A stretch of DNA of 64,000 bases from Dickeya fangzhongdai (GTDB lineage Bacteria > Pseudomonadota > Gammaproteobacteria > Enterobacterales > Enterobacteriaceae), in NCBI RefSeq assembly GCF_002812485.1, contig NZ_CP025003.1, positions 1,426,001 through 1,490,000 on the forward strand. The letters are read 5' to 3'. The notes beneath the pieces were generated by a model. The model did not search any database and had not been told where the DNA came from. It saw only the letters and a list, made by a program, of their open reading frames with translations. Both the position numbers and the translations under genes were made by a program. Positions 8,865 through 17,453 of this stretch are shown here, piece after piece (positions within the stretch are counted from its first letter, which is position 1; each line of letters begins with the position of its first letter).

Positions 8865-8892
8865 AACAAGACATGTCCGGACATGTCTTGTT
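8865..8892. repeat. Perfect 28-bp palindrome after lnt
   Basis: The arms 8865-8878 and 8879-8892 are exact reverse complements with no spacer (centre TCCGGA). It lies 21 bases beyond the lnt stop. It could be the terminator of the ybeZ-lnt operon, but no clean T-run follows on either strand, so a protein-binding role is also possible. Confidence 0.6.
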
Positions 8893-8913
8893 GTGAGAAG
8901 GCGAATAGGGAAA

Positions 8914-10443
8914 TCAGCGGGAACGGAAGCGATAAACCAGCGCGGCAAGACCCAGCAAGGCTTCCAGCAGCCACAACGGCCAGGAGCCGAAGCGGGCGTA
9001 AGGCGTGATGCCGGTTGCCGGCGTTACGCGGGTTTCCAGTACGTCGCGGGTGAACTGCGGAAGACTGGCGCTGACGCTGCCGTCGGGCGCGATGACGGCC
9101 GTTACGCCGTTGTTGGTGGAACGCAGCAGCGGGCGGCCCAGTTCCAGCGCTCGCATCCGGGCCATCTGGAAATGCTGCCAGGGACCAATGGAGTTGCCGA
9201 ACCAGGCATCGTTGGAAATGGTCAGCAGCATATCGGTGTCGGCGCGGAAATTGTCGCGCACTTGTTGCCCCAGAATGACCTCATAACAGATGGTGGCGGT
9301 GAGGCGGTAGCCGTTAACGACCAGCTGCGGCTGCAGGTAGCCGCCGCGGCTGAACGCAGACATCGGCAGATCGAAGAACGGCGCCAGCGGGCGCAGCAGG
9401 GTTTCCAGCGGCACGAACTCGCCAAACGGCACCAGATGATGTTTGTTGTAGCGGTTGGTGGTCGGGTAACGATAGGGCTGCTGATCGCCCAGCACGATGA
9501 TGCTGTTGTAGAAATCGGTACGATTGTTTTCCCGGCGCGCATCGACAATGCCGGTGATCAGGCTGCTGTGATGCTCGCGCAGGATGGCGTCCAGTTGCGT
9601 CAGATAGTCCTGCTGGCGGATTTCGATATCCGGAATGGCGGATTCCGGCCAAATCACCAGTGGCGCCTTGTCCATCGCCGGCAACGTGTTATCGAAATAG
9701 ACTCTCAGCGTGTTGAGCAGTTCGTTCGGGTCCCACTTCAAGGCCTGAGGAATGTTGCCTTGTACCATCGCCACGTTGACCGCGCGCTCCGGCTGCAGTT
9801 TGTACCACTCAAGCGAGCGCAACGGCCACGGCAACACCAACAGCGCAGCGGCAACCAGCGCTGGCTGCCAGCGTCGCAGCGTCAGCCCCAGTACCAGCAG
9901 CCCGCTGATAATCATCAACAGGAAGGTGAGGGTATCGACCCCTGCGATCGGCGCAATACCTTTCAACGGGCCATCAAGCTGGCTGTAGCCGAACTGCAGC
10001 CAGGGAAAGCCGGTCAGCACCCAACCGCGCAGCAGTTCGGTGACCTGCCACAGCGCCGGCGCCGCCAGTGCTACGCGCCATACGCTCGTCTGCGGCCACA
10101 GGCGTGCAAGCAGCCCGGCGAACAGCATCGGATAGAGCGACAGATAGAGCGCCAGCAGCACCACCAGACCGACATTCACCGGACCGGGCATGCCGCCAAA
10201 ATCGGCGATGCTGTAGTAGACCCAATGGATGCCGATGCCGAACAGACCGAATCCCCAACTGAAACCGATCGCCGCCGCCTGACGAGCCCGGCGGTTCAGC
10301 GTCAGACCCTGTAGCCCCATCAACGAAATAATGGCGGCTGGCCAGAAATCATAAGGAGAGAACGCCAGTGTGCCGCAGGCACCGAATAAAAGCGCCAGCA
10401 GGAGGCGAACCTGCTGGCGTTGCAATAATGAAGCGACTGCCAT
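8914..10443 (-). CDS. lnt: Apolipoprotein N-acyltransferase
   Basis: Lnt adds the third acyl chain to the N-terminal cysteine of lipoproteins in the inner membrane. The 509-residue protein has about six N-terminal membrane segments ([23 protein letters not shown] onward), then a nitrilase-like domain. The catalytic triad can be placed at Glu in IWPESAI, Lys in [13 protein letters not shown] and Cys in ATICYEVI. I start it at the ATG at 10443, 7 bases after the corC stop, because [16 protein letters not shown] aligns with the E. coli start; longer in-frame extensions run into corC. It is the last gene of the ybeZ-ybeY-corC-lnt unit. Confidence 0.96.
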   Translation of the reverse strand: MAVASLLQRQQVRLLLALLFGACGTLAFSPYDFWPAAIISLMGLQGLTLNRRARQAAAIGFSWGFGLFGIGIHWVYYSIADFGGMPGPVNVGLVVLLALYLSLYPMLFAGLLARLWPQTSVWRVALAAPALWQVTELLRGWVLTGFPWLQFGYSQLDGPLKGIAPIAGVDTLTFLLMIISGLLVLGLTLRRWQPALVAAALLVLPWPLRSLEWYKLQPERAVNVAMVQGNIPQALKWDPNELLNTLRVYFDNTLPAMDKAPLVIWPESAIPDIEIRQQDYLTQLDAILREHHSSLITGIVDARRENNRTDFYNSIIVLGDQQPYRYPTTNRYNKHHLVPFGEFVPLETLLRPLAPFFDLPMSAFSRGGYLQPQLVVNGYRLTATICYEVILGQQVRDNFRADTDMLLTISNDAWFGNSIGPWQHFQMARMRALELGRPLLRSTNNGVTAVIAPDGSVSASLPQFTRDVLETRVTPATGITPYARFGSWPLWLLEALLGLAALVYRFRSR

Positions 10444-10450
10444 GAATGAA

Positions 10451-11320
10451 TTAATCTTCCAGTTGCGGTTGCGGAACGTCGTCAGGAATTCTGACATGAA
10501 CCTGAATAATACGGCGGCTGTCGGCCATGGCAACTTTGAACAGGTAACCGTCGATGTCGATGGTTTCCCCGCGTGCTGGCAGGTGACCGAACGATTGCAT
10601 CACCAGACCGCCGATGGTATCCACTTCCTCGTCGCTGAATCGGGTGGAGAATGTCTCGTTGAAGTCTTCGATCGGCGTAAGCGCGCGCACGGTGTAAGTC
10701 TGGCGATTCAGTTGGCGGATGTCGCGGTCTTCTTCGTCATCGTATTCGTCTTCGATTTCGCCGACGATCAGTTCCAGAATGTCTTCAATCGTCACCAGCC
10801 CGGAGACGCCGCCAAATTCATCGATGACGATCGCCATGTGGTAGCGCAGGGAACGGAATTCGTTGAGCATGCGGTCCACCCGCTTGCTTTCCGGCACCAC
10901 GACGGCAGGCCGCAGCACTTTATCCATGCTGAACGGTTCGGAGTTGCTGCGCATGAACGGCAGCAGGTCCTTGGCCATCAGGATGCCTTCGATATGGTCC
11001 TTGTCTTCGCTGATGACCGGGAAGCGGGAGTGGGCCGATTCGATGATCACGTCCAGGCACTCTTCCAGCGTCTGGTTATGCTTGAGGGTAATCATCTGCG
11101 AACGCGGGATCATGATGTCGCGCACCCGCTGTTCGGCGATATCCATCACCCCTTCCAGCATGTCGCGGATTTCCGGATCAATTTGTTCCGAATCACGGAT
11201 TAATGCCAACAGATCATCGTGATCTTTGGATTCGCCGTGGAAAATCTGATTGAGAAAAAGAGAGAAAAATCCCTTTTTGGGACTGGGGGTATCGCTATTG
11301 GGAGAATGGTCGTCGCTCAT
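10451..11320 (-). CDS. corC: CBS-domain protein CorC/YbeX
   Basis: This cytosolic protein is linked to magnesium/cobalt export in Salmonella and to ribosome maintenance in E. coli. The 289-residue product has two CBS motifs (about residues 75-195, with the [12 protein letters not shown] entry and the [23 protein letters not shown] pair) and a C-terminal transporter-associated CorC/HlyC domain around [20 protein letters not shown]. The start at 11320 gives [10 protein letters not shown], matching the family; an upstream in-frame ATG at 11338 is less likely. It sits between ybeY and lnt on the same strand. Confidence 0.95.
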   Translation of the reverse strand: MSDDHSPNSDTPSPKKGFFSLFLNQIFHGESKDHDDLLALIRDSEQIDPEIRDMLEGVMDIAEQRVRDIMIPRSQMITLKHNQTLEECLDVIIESAHSRFPVISEDKDHIEGILMAKDLLPFMRSNSEPFSMDKVLRPAVVVPESKRVDRMLNEFRSLRYHMAIVIDEFGGVSGLVTIEDILELIVGEIEDEYDDEEDRDIRQLNRQTYTVRALTPIEDFNETFSTRFSDEEVDTIGGLVMQSFGHLPARGETIDIDGYLFKVAMADSRRIIQVHVRIPDDVPQPQLED

Positions 11321-11418
11321 GGCGTCAGTTAATATCACTCTTGTTAAGAAATGATGACCAGCGGTGAATGTCGTCGGTGGCGTATCGCCGCTGGCGTCTG
11401 ATCCTTAAAATATCGGAT

Positions 11419-11904
11419 TTAAGGCTTGTCAGTAAAATCTTCTTTTTCTGCCAGATACGGGTCGGCATAACCCATACTTTGCATGATTTCCGTTTCCAGT
11501 GCTTCCATTTCTTCGGCTTCACTGTCTTCGATATGATCATAACCTAACAGATGCAGGCTGCCATGGACAACCATGTGCGCCCAATGTTCATCCGCGCTTT
11601 TCCCCTGTTCGACCGCCTCCTGCTCGACCACCTGCCGGCAGATGATGAGGTCGCCCAGCAGCGGCAGCTCCACTTCCGGCGGCGCTTCGAACGGGAACGA
11701 CAGCACGTTGGTCGGTTTGTCTTTGCCGCGATAAGTCAGGTTCAGGTGATGGCTTTCCTCTTCGTCCACCACCCGGATGGTGACTTCCGCCACCTCCTGA
11801 AATTGCGGCAACACCGCTTCCAGCCAGCGCTGAAAGTCGGCTTCCGACGGCAGCCCGTTGATATTTTCGCTGGCGATTTGCAAATCGAGAATAACCTGAC
11901 TCAT
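11419..11904 (-). CDS. ybeY: Endoribonuclease YbeY (16S rRNA maturation)
   Basis: YbeY is a single-strand-specific metallo-endoribonuclease needed for 16S rRNA 3' processing and 70S ribosome quality control. The 161-residue protein carries the zinc motif H-x3-H-x5-H as [11 protein letters not shown] near its C-terminal third. The start ATG at 11904 overlaps the ybeZ stop as ATGA and gives [14 protein letters not shown]; longer frames enter ybeZ and are rejected. The coupling to ybeZ is conserved in enterobacteria. Confidence 0.96.
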   Translation of the reverse strand: MSQVILDLQIASENINGLPSEADFQRWLEAVLPQFQEVAEVTIRVVDEEESHHLNLTYRGKDKPTNVLSFPFEAPPEVELPLLGDLIICRQVVEQEAVEQGKSADEHWAHMVVHGSLHLLGYDHIEDSEAEEMEALETEIMQSMGYADPYLAEKEDFTDKP

Positions 11905-12953
11905 TTCTGCTCCTGCGCGGCGGCCTGCGCTTCGCGTTTGCGTTGCTCCGCCAGTTCGTCCCGGCGTTTCTGATCGGCGGTTTCCCATGCCTCATAAGCG
12001 TTGACGATGCGGGCGACCACCGGGTGACGTACCACGTCTTCGCTGTGGAAGAAGTTGAAACTGATTTCCTCGACTTCCGACAGCACCTCGATGGCATGAC
12101 GCAAACCGGATTTTTGATTGCGCGGCAGGTCGATCTGGGTGACGTCGCCGGTGATGACCGCCTTCGAGTTAAACCCGATACGAGTCAGGAACATCTTCAT
12201 CTGCTCGATGGTGGTGTTCTGGCTTTCATCCAGAATGATGAAGGCGTCGTTCAGCGTGCGGCCGCGCATGTAGGCCAGCGGCGCGACTTCAATCACGTTA
12301 CGCTCGATAAGCTTTTCCACCCGCTCGAAACCCAGCATTTCAAACAGCGCGTCATACAGCGGGCGCAGGTACGGGTCTACCTTCTGGCTCAGGTCGCCCG
12401 GCAGGAAGCCCAGTTTTTCACCGGCTTCCACCGCCGGACGAGTCAGCAAAATACGGCGAATATCCTGACGTTCCAGCGCATCCACCGCGGCGGCTACCGC
12501 CAGATAGGTTTTCCCGGTGCCGGCCGGGCCGATACCGAAGGTGATGTCGTGATCGAGGATATGGGCGATGTACTGCGCCTGATTGGGGGTACGCGGTTTG
12601 ATCACGCCGCGTTTGGTGCGGATATTCACCGCCTTGCCGTATTCCGGCACGCTGTCGGCGGTCTGTTCCAGTACCCGGGATTCCTTGATGGCCAGATGAA
12701 TTTGTTCCGGCTCGATATCCGGAATCACGCCGCGTACCGGCGCGGTATCTACATAAAGATGACGCAGGATGTCGGCAGCGGCGTCGATGCAGAGGTCTTT
12801 CCCCACCAGCTTGAAGTTGTTGTCGCGATGATTGATCTCTATGCCGAGGCGGCGTTCCAGCTGTTTGATGTTATCGTCAAACGGGCCGCACAGACTGAGC
12901 AGGCGTTTGTTGTCCGCGGGTTCGAGGGCAATTTCTTTTATCGTTACGTTCAA
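11901..12953 (-). CDS. ybeZ: PhoH-like ATPase YbeZ
   Basis: YbeZ is a PhoH-family ATPase that works with YbeY; its exact reaction is unsettled. The Walker [12 protein letters not shown] lies near residue 145 and a Walker B-like FIILDESQN follows. I start it at the TTG at 12953: AAGAGGA stands 5 bases upstream and the product then begins (M)[14 protein letters not shown], as in other enterobacteria, giving 350 residues. An ATG at 12986 would add 11 residues with no good ribosome-binding site. The gene overlaps ybeY by 4 bases. In E. coli this unit is heat-shock controlled; I could not place a convincing sigma-32 promoter. Confidence 0.93.
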   Translation of the reverse strand: MNVTIKEIALEPADNKRLLSLCGPFDDNIKQLERRLGIEINHRDNNFKLVGKDLCIDAAADILRHLYVDTAPVRGVIPDIEPEQIHLAIKESRVLEQTADSVPEYGKAVNIRTKRGVIKPRTPNQAQYIAHILDHDITFGIGPAGTGKTYLAVAAAVDALERQDIRRILLTRPAVEAGEKLGFLPGDLSQKVDPYLRPLYDALFEMLGFERVEKLIERNVIEVAPLAYMRGRTLNDAFIILDESQNTTIEQMKMFLTRIGFNSKAVITGDVTQIDLPRNQKSGLRHAIEVLSEVEEISFNFFHSEDVVRHPVVARIVNAYEAWETADQKRRDELAEQRKREAQAAAQEQK

Positions 12954-13135
12954 ACTATTCCTCTTGGGTTTAAGCAGAATGAGCAATGACGCTGTGCCAC
13001 AGGCAGTGATATCTGCCCGGATGTGGCGCAGAGATTACCCTGATTATTTATCGTGAACCCCGCAGGGCGCAAGTCACATTCGGCATAAAGGCGGCGGGGG
13101 GATGGGATGAATCTACTCCAGATGTCGCAGCAAAG

Positions 13136-13161
13136 AAAAAGCGGGCCGTTTGACGGCCCGC
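13136..13161 (-). terminator. Terminator of miaB
   Basis: A 9-bp GC-rich stem (13153-13161 with 13141-13149, loop of three), followed on the minus strand by TTTTTCTTT. It begins 22 bases after the miaB stop, so miaB and ybeZ are probably separate transcription units. Confidence 0.88.
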
Positions 13162-13182
13162 CTGAGAACGATCATCAGCGTA

Positions 13183-14607
13183 TTACGGCTGATAGATGCC
13201 AACGCCGAGCTCGTTCTCTTTACGGGTACGAGCGATAACCGACGTCGGCGACTCGCTAACGCGCAGATCCATTTGATCTTCGGTACGGATTACCACGCCA
13301 CGCAGCGAGTTCGGGTAAACGTCGACAATTTCCACGTCGACGAATTTGCCGATCATGTCGGGCGTTCCTTCAAAGTTCACTACGCGGTTGTTTTCAGTAC
13401 GGCCGGACAGTTCCATCACGCTCTTGCGCGAGGTGCCTTCGACCAGAATGCGTTGTACTGTGCCCATCATCCGGCGGCTGTACTGCATGGCCTGCTGGTT
13501 GATGCGTTCCTGCAGAATGTACAGCCGCTGTTTTTTCTCTTCTTCGGTCACGTCGTCCACCATGTCGGCGGCCGGGGTGCCGGGGCGAGGCGAGTAGATA
13601 AAGCTGAAGCTCATGTCGAAATCGACATCGGCGATCAGTTTCATGGTCTGCTCGAAATCTTCCTGCGTTTCGCCCGGGAAGCCGACGATAAAGTCGGAAC
13701 TGATCTGGATCGCCGGACGGGCTTTACGCAGTTTGCGGATGATGGCCTTGTATTCCAGCGCGGTGTGGCGGCGCTTCATCATGGTCAGTACGCGGTCGGA
13801 GCCGCTCTGAACCGGCAGGTGCAGGAAACTCACCAGCTCCGGCGTATCTTCGTACACGCTGATGATATCGTCGGTGAATTCGATGGGGTGGCTGGTGATG
13901 AAGCGGATGCGGTCGATACCGTCAATCGTCGCCACCAGACGCAGCAGTTCGGCAAAACTGCAGATGTCGTCATCGTGCGTCGCGCCGCGGTAAGCGTTCA
14001 CGTTCTGGCCCAGCAGGTTGACTTCACGTACGCCCTGAGCCGCCAGCTGGGCGATTTCAAACAGGACGTCGTCAACCGGGCGGCTGACTTCTTCGCCGCG
14101 GGTATAAGGCACCACGCAGAAGGTACAGTATTTGTTGCAGCCTTCCATGATGGAGACGAATGCGGTCGGCCCTTCGGCGCGCGGTTCCGGCAGCCGGTCG
14201 AATTTTTCCACTTCCGGGAAACTGATATCCACGATCGGGCTGCGGGTACCCTGCACATGGTTAATCATTTCCGGCAGACGATGCAGGGTCTGCGGCCCGA
14301 AAATCACGTCCACGTAATGCGCACGGTCGCGAATGTGTTCACCTTCCTGCGAAGCTACGCAGCCGCCCACGCCGATAATCAGATTCGGGTTGACGTCTTT
14401 GAGCGTTTTCCAGCGGCCGAGCTGATGAAACACTTTTTCCTGCGCCTTTTCACGGATCGAACAGGTATTCAGCAGCAGAATGTCGGCTTCTTCCGCGACT
14501 TCGGTCAGCTGGTAACCGTGCGTACTTTCCAGGAGATCGGCTATCTTCGATGAATCGTATTCATTCATCTGACAGCCCCAGGTTTTGATATGCAGTTTCT
14601 TTGTCAT
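13183..14607 (-). CDS. miaB: tRNA-2-methylthio-N6-dimethylallyladenosine synthase
   Basis: MiaB adds the methylthio group to position 37 of tRNAs reading U-initial codons. The 474-residue protein has all six cluster cysteines: Cys12, Cys49 and Cys83 of the N-terminal MTTase domain, and the radical-SAM CxxxCxxC at 157, 161 and 164 (GCNKYCTFC). A C-terminal TRAM domain follows. I start at the ATG at 14607, which gives the E. coli-like [13 protein letters not shown]; an ATG two codons upstream at 14613 is an alternative. It has its own terminator. Confidence 0.97.
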   Translation of the reverse strand: MTKKLHIKTWGCQMNEYDSSKIADLLESTHGYQLTEVAEEADILLLNTCSIREKAQEKVFHQLGRWKTLKDVNPNLIIGVGGCVASQEGEHIRDRAHYVDVIFGPQTLHRLPEMINHVQGTRSPIVDISFPEVEKFDRLPEPRAEGPTAFVSIMEGCNKYCTFCVVPYTRGEEVSRPVDDVLFEIAQLAAQGVREVNLLGQNVNAYRGATHDDDICSFAELLRLVATIDGIDRIRFITSHPIEFTDDIISVYEDTPELVSFLHLPVQSGSDRVLTMMKRRHTALEYKAIIRKLRKARPAIQISSDFIVGFPGETQEDFEQTMKLIADVDFDMSFSFIYSPRPGTPAADMVDDVTEEEKKQRLYILQERINQQAMQYSRRMMGTVQRILVEGTSRKSVMELSGRTENNRVVNFEGTPDMIGKFVDVEIVDVYPNSLRGVVIRTEDQMDLRVSESPTSVIARTRKENELGVGIYQP

Positions 14608-14829
14608 CGTCATCGACTAGCCATTACTCAGTGCGGGTAAACACGCTTACCTTCAACGGGGCGCGTACATGCGGGCGCGTATTGTAATCTTTTGCCGTCG
14701 TTGTGACCAGAGCGAGCGGCACGTCGCTTTTCTGAAAAACGTTGCCGAAATCCAGTAAACTATCGCCATCTTTTGTCTTTCTGGCGCCTGAGTCTTCTTT
14801 ATCGGCGCAATAGAAACAGTGGGGCAGGT

Positions 14830-15996
14830 ATGCACTATGATGCGGTGATTGTAGGCGGAGGCATGGTTGGTGCCGCCGCCGCGTTGGGACTGGCGCAGAA
14901 CGGTTTTCAGGTGGCGGTGCTGGAGCAGGAAACGCCGCCGCCGTTTGTCGCAGGCAGCGCGCCGGACGTGCGGGTATCGGCGATTGGTCAGGCGTCGGTC
15001 AGGCTGCTGGAGCGGCTGGGAGCCTGGCAGGGCGTCGGGCTGATGCGCAGCGCGCCTTACCGGCGGCTCGAAACCTGGGAATGGGACAATGCGCATGTTG
15101 TGTTCGATGCGGCCGACCTCGGGTTACCCGAGCTGGGGTTTATGGTAGAGAACCGTATTCTGCAACTGGCGTTGTGGCAGGTGCTGGAGAAGACGCCCGG
15201 CGTGACGCTATTGTGTCCGTGGCAATTGCAGCGCATGCATCGTGAAGGCGAGCAATGGGTGCTGACTGGCGAGCAGGGCGATAGCCTGTCTGCGTTGCTG
15301 GTGATTGGCGCTGATGGCGCCAATTCGAAAATTCGCCAGTGGGCGGGCATTGGTATCACCGGCTGGCAATATCGCCAGTCCTGCATGCTGATCAGCGCCG
15401 AAATGGCCGGCCCGCAGCAGGAGGCGACCTGGCAGCGCTTCACGCCGTCCGGGCCGCGCGCGTTTCTGCCGCTGTTTGACGGCTGGTGCTCGCTGGTGTG
15501 GTACGACAGCCCGCAGCGTATCCGCCAGTTGCAGGCGATGTCGCTTCCTCAACTGAATAAGGCTATCGCCGAGACGTTTCCTGCGCGGCTGGGTGAGGTC
15601 AATGCGGTCGCGGCCGGCGCGTTTCCGCTGGTGCGTCGTCATGCGCAGCAGTATGTATTGCCGGGGCTGGCCCTGATTGGCGATGCTGCGCATACCATCA
15701 ACCCGCTGGCGGGGCAGGGCGTGAACCTGGGATATCGGGACGTTTCCACGCTGCTCGATGTGGTGATTCGGGCGCGTGATGAAGGCGTAGTCTGGTACGG
15801 CGAGCCGGTATTGCGACGTTATCAGCGGCAGCGCAAGCCTGACAATCTGCTGATGCAAAGCGGCATGGATCTGTTTTACGGCGCGTTCAGTAACCGGCTG
15901 CCGCCGCTTGAATTTGCCCGCAACCTGGCGTTGATGGCGGCGCAGCGCGCCGGAAAACTGAAACAGCAGGCGTTGCGTTACGCGTTGGGGTTGTAA
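14830..15996 (+). CDS. ubiF: 3-demethoxyubiquinol 3-hydroxylase UbiF
   Basis: UbiF is the FAD mono-oxygenase that hydroxylates demethoxyubiquinol late in ubiquinone synthesis. The 388-residue protein has the N-terminal dinucleotide-binding motif IVGGGMVGAAAALG, the UbiH/COQ6 signature in the ALIGDAAHTINPLAGQGVN block (GD-x-AH), and the end MAAQRAGKLKQQALRYALGL. The start is at 14830, after a GGGGCAGG ribosome-binding sequence; upstream in-frame extension to 14773 enters the untranslated leader. It is divergent from miaB as in E. coli. Confidence 0.94.
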   Translation: MHYDAVIVGGGMVGAAAALGLAQNGFQVAVLEQETPPPFVAGSAPDVRVSAIGQASVRLLERLGAWQGVGLMRSAPYRRLETWEWDNAHVVFDAADLGLPELGFMVENRILQLALWQVLEKTPGVTLLCPWQLQRMHREGEQWVLTGEQGDSLSALLVIGADGANSKIRQWAGIGITGWQYRQSCMLISAEMAGPQQEATWQRFTPSGPRAFLPLFDGWCSLVWYDSPQRIRQLQAMSLPQLNKAIAETFPARLGEVNAVAAGAFPLVRRHAQQYVLPGLALIGDAAHTINPLAGQGVNLGYRDVSTLLDVVIRARDEGVVWYGEPVLRRYQRQRKPDNLLMQSGMDLFYGAFSNRLPPLEFARNLALMAAQRAGKLKQQALRYALGL

Positions 15997-16022
15997 ACAG
16001 CGTAGCCGCTACGCTGTTTTTT
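15995..16022 (+). terminator. Terminator of ubiF
   Basis: Eleven-pair stem (15995-16005 with 16009-16019, loop CCG) followed by T residues. The stem begins inside the ubiF stop codon, so the gene and its terminator are packed together. Confidence 0.88.
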
Positions 16023-16158
16023 CATGATCTGTTCGCCGTCATGCCGCTTTCATGCAGTGTGATTACATTGATACCGCTATATCTGCCAAGAGGCGACCAC
16101 TATAACGCGTTATCCTAACGGCTTGCGGCGAATTCCTTATTTCTGAGTAGTGAAACTG

Positions 16159-16488
16159 ATGACCTATTTATTTCTTTGTCTGGCGATTGTGTCGGAAGTG
16201 GTGGCGACAACGGCGCTGAAATTGTCGGAGAGCTTTACCCGGCTGGTGCCGAGTGTGGTGACGGTGGTGTTCTACGCCATCGCGTTTTACTGTCTGACCG
16301 TTTCCATGCGGGTATTGCCGACCGGCGTGATTTACGCCATCTGGTCGGGCGTAGGGATTGTGTTGATCGCGGTGATAAGCTGGATTTTTTACGATCAGCG
16401 GTTGGACTGGCCGGCGGTATTGGGAATGGCGCTAATCATTGCCGGCGTGGCGGTGATTAACCTGTTTTCCAATTCGGTGGCGCATTGA
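16159..16488 (+). CDS. Small multidrug resistance (SMR) efflux protein, EmrE-like
   Basis: The 109-residue protein has four hydrophobic membrane segments and the SMR hallmarks: the membrane-embedded glutamate in IVSEVVATT (Glu13, equivalent to EmrE Glu14), TALKLSESFTRL after helix 1, and the YAIWSGVGIVLIA signature of helix 3. The family exchanges protons for cationic drugs or small polyamine/guanidinium compounds as a homodimer. The sequence resembles EmrE more than SugE/Gdx because of this signature, but I would not fix the substrate. A GTG at 16150 is an alternative start. It sits alone between ubiF and the tRNA array, which is not its usual place. Confidence 0.88.
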   Translation: MTYLFLCLAIVSEVVATTALKLSESFTRLVPSVVTVVFYAIAFYCLTVSMRVLPTGVIYAIWSGVGIVLIAVISWIFYDQRLDWPAVLGMALIIAGVAVINLFSNSVAH

Positions 16489-16574
16489 TGAACGAGCCGG
16501 TACTGGCGTTAAGCCGGCGCCGGTTATTGATGCAGATGAAATAGCTGATGAGCGGTAACCAATAAACGATAAAA

Positions 16575-16608
16575 GCATAAAAAAAGAAAAAGCCCGTTTG
16601 CACGGGCT
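16575..16608 (-). terminator. Terminator of the tRNA array
   Basis: On the minus strand a 7-bp stem (16602-16608 with 16591-16597) closes a GCAA tetraloop and is followed by TTTTTCTTTTTTT. It begins 8 bases after the last tRNA gene. Confidence 0.9.
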
Positions 16609-16616
16609 TTTCTGTA

Positions 16617-16691
16617 TGGCTGGGGTACGAGGATTCGAACCTCGGGATGGCGGAATCAGAATCCGCTGCCTTACCGCTTGGCGATACCCCA
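16617..16691 (-). tRNA. tRNA-Gln (CUG)
   Basis: A 75-base tRNA with encoded CCA, TGGGGTA/TACCCCA acceptor stem and TTCGAAT T-loop. The anticodon loop TTCTGAT gives CUG. Last gene of the array; identical in sequence to the copy at 16821-16895. Confidence 0.97.
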
Positions 16692-16700
16692 ATTTTAAGG

Positions 16701-16777
16701 TGGTGGCTACGACGGGAATCGAACCTGTGACCCCAGCATTATGAGTGCTGTGCTCTAACCAGCTGAGCTACGTAGCC
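16701..16777 (-). tRNA. tRNA-Met (CAU), elongator
   Basis: A 77-base tRNA with CCA encoded and anticodon loop CTCATAA. It has the GGCTACG acceptor of the metT/metU elongator type rather than the initiator type. A second identical copy opens the array. Confidence 0.97.
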
Positions 16778-16820
16778 AAATTACTGCACGGTCAGAAGCC
16801 GTTGGCTTCATGACTGAATA

Positions 16821-16895
16821 TGGCTGGGGTACGAGGATTCGAACCTCGGGATGGCGGAATCAGAATCCGCTGCCTTACCGCTTGGCGATACCCCA
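16821..16895 (-). tRNA. tRNA-Gln (CUG)
   Basis: A 75-base tRNA with CCA, anticodon CUG. In the E. coli array, from memory, glutamine genes come as a UUG pair and a CUG pair around metU; here a CUG gene stands before the internal Met gene. Confidence 0.97.
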
Positions 16896-16933
16896 ACAGG
16901 GCGCACATCGTATGACGTGTCTCACTTGATTCA

Positions 16934-17008
16934 TGGCTGGGGTACCAGGATTCGAACCTGGGAGTGGCGGGATCAAAACCCGCTGCCTTACCGCTTGGCG
17001 ATACCCCA
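16934..17008 (-). tRNA. tRNA-Gln (UUG)
   Basis: A 75-base tRNA with CCA. The anticodon loop TTTTGAT gives UUG and the anticodon stem is GCGGG/CCCGC. It is the only UUG reader in the array. Confidence 0.97.
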
Positions 17009-17064
17009 ATAAAACTATTGCATACCTAGGCTGACGCTTTGGTTTTCTACACCGACAAAGGTAA

Positions 17065-17149
17065 TGGTGCGGGAGGCGAGACTTGAACTCGCACACCTTG
17101 CGGCGCCAGAACCTAAATCTGGTGCGTCTACCAATTTCGCCACTCCCGC
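17065..17149 (-). tRNA. tRNA-Leu (UAG)
   Basis: An 85-base class II tRNA with a long variable arm and CCA. The anticodon loop ATTTAGG gives UAG. It corresponds in position to leuW. Confidence 0.97.
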
Positions 17150-17158
17150 AGGAAAAAA

Positions 17159-17235
17159 TGGTGGCTACGACGGGAATCGAACCTGTGACCCCAGCATTAT
17201 GAGTGCTGTGCTCTAACCAGCTGAGCTACGTAGCC
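17159..17235 (-). tRNA. tRNA-Met (CAU), elongator, first gene of the array
   Basis: A 77-base tRNA, identical to 16701-16777. It lies about 35 bases beyond the -10 element of a strong promoter and corresponds to metT. Confidence 0.97.
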
Positions 17236-17273
17236 ATCTTTTCCGCGTCACCTTCATCGGCGTTGCGGGGCGC

Positions 17274-17302
17274 ATTATGCGGAGTTGGTCTTTTGGCGTC
17301 AA
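17274..17302 (-). promoter_or_regulatory. Sigma-70 promoter of the tRNA array
   Basis: On the minus strand TTGACG (17297-17302) and CATAAT (17274-17279) are separated by exactly 17 bases. The bases after the -10 element are GCGCCCCGC, a GC-rich discriminator of the kind that makes stable-RNA promoters sensitive to ppGpp. Stringent control is inferred. Confidence 0.88.
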
Positions 17303-17406
17303 CACATTTTTTCCCTAAAAACGGCGTATTCGCGCTGTTTGTTTGGGTTATGAACAGTATGGTGAGAAAAGCGTCAGAAAGCAGGCTTTTGGCTGTATTC
17401 CATAAG

Positions 17407-17432
17407 AAAAACGGGCCGCTAAGGGCCCGTTT
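17407..17432 (-). terminator. Terminator of asnB
   Basis: A 9-bp stem (17424-17432 with 17409-17417, loop of six) whose minus-strand continuation is T-rich (TTTTTCTT counting the last stem pairs). It is 21 bases after the asnB stop. Confidence 0.85.
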
Positions 17433-17453
17433 AAAACAGTAAAATAAAACCGA

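Larger units (their letters stand above)
8558..8913. other. gltI upstream / lnt downstream intergenic region
   Basis: These 356 bases carry no gene I can support. They hold the gltI control region on the left, two NtrC-like sites (8717-8731 and 8747-8761), and a perfect palindrome near lnt (8865-8892). I looked for a sigma-54 element of the GG-N10-GC type between 8575 and 8660 on the minus strand and found only poor matches. Confidence 0.7.
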
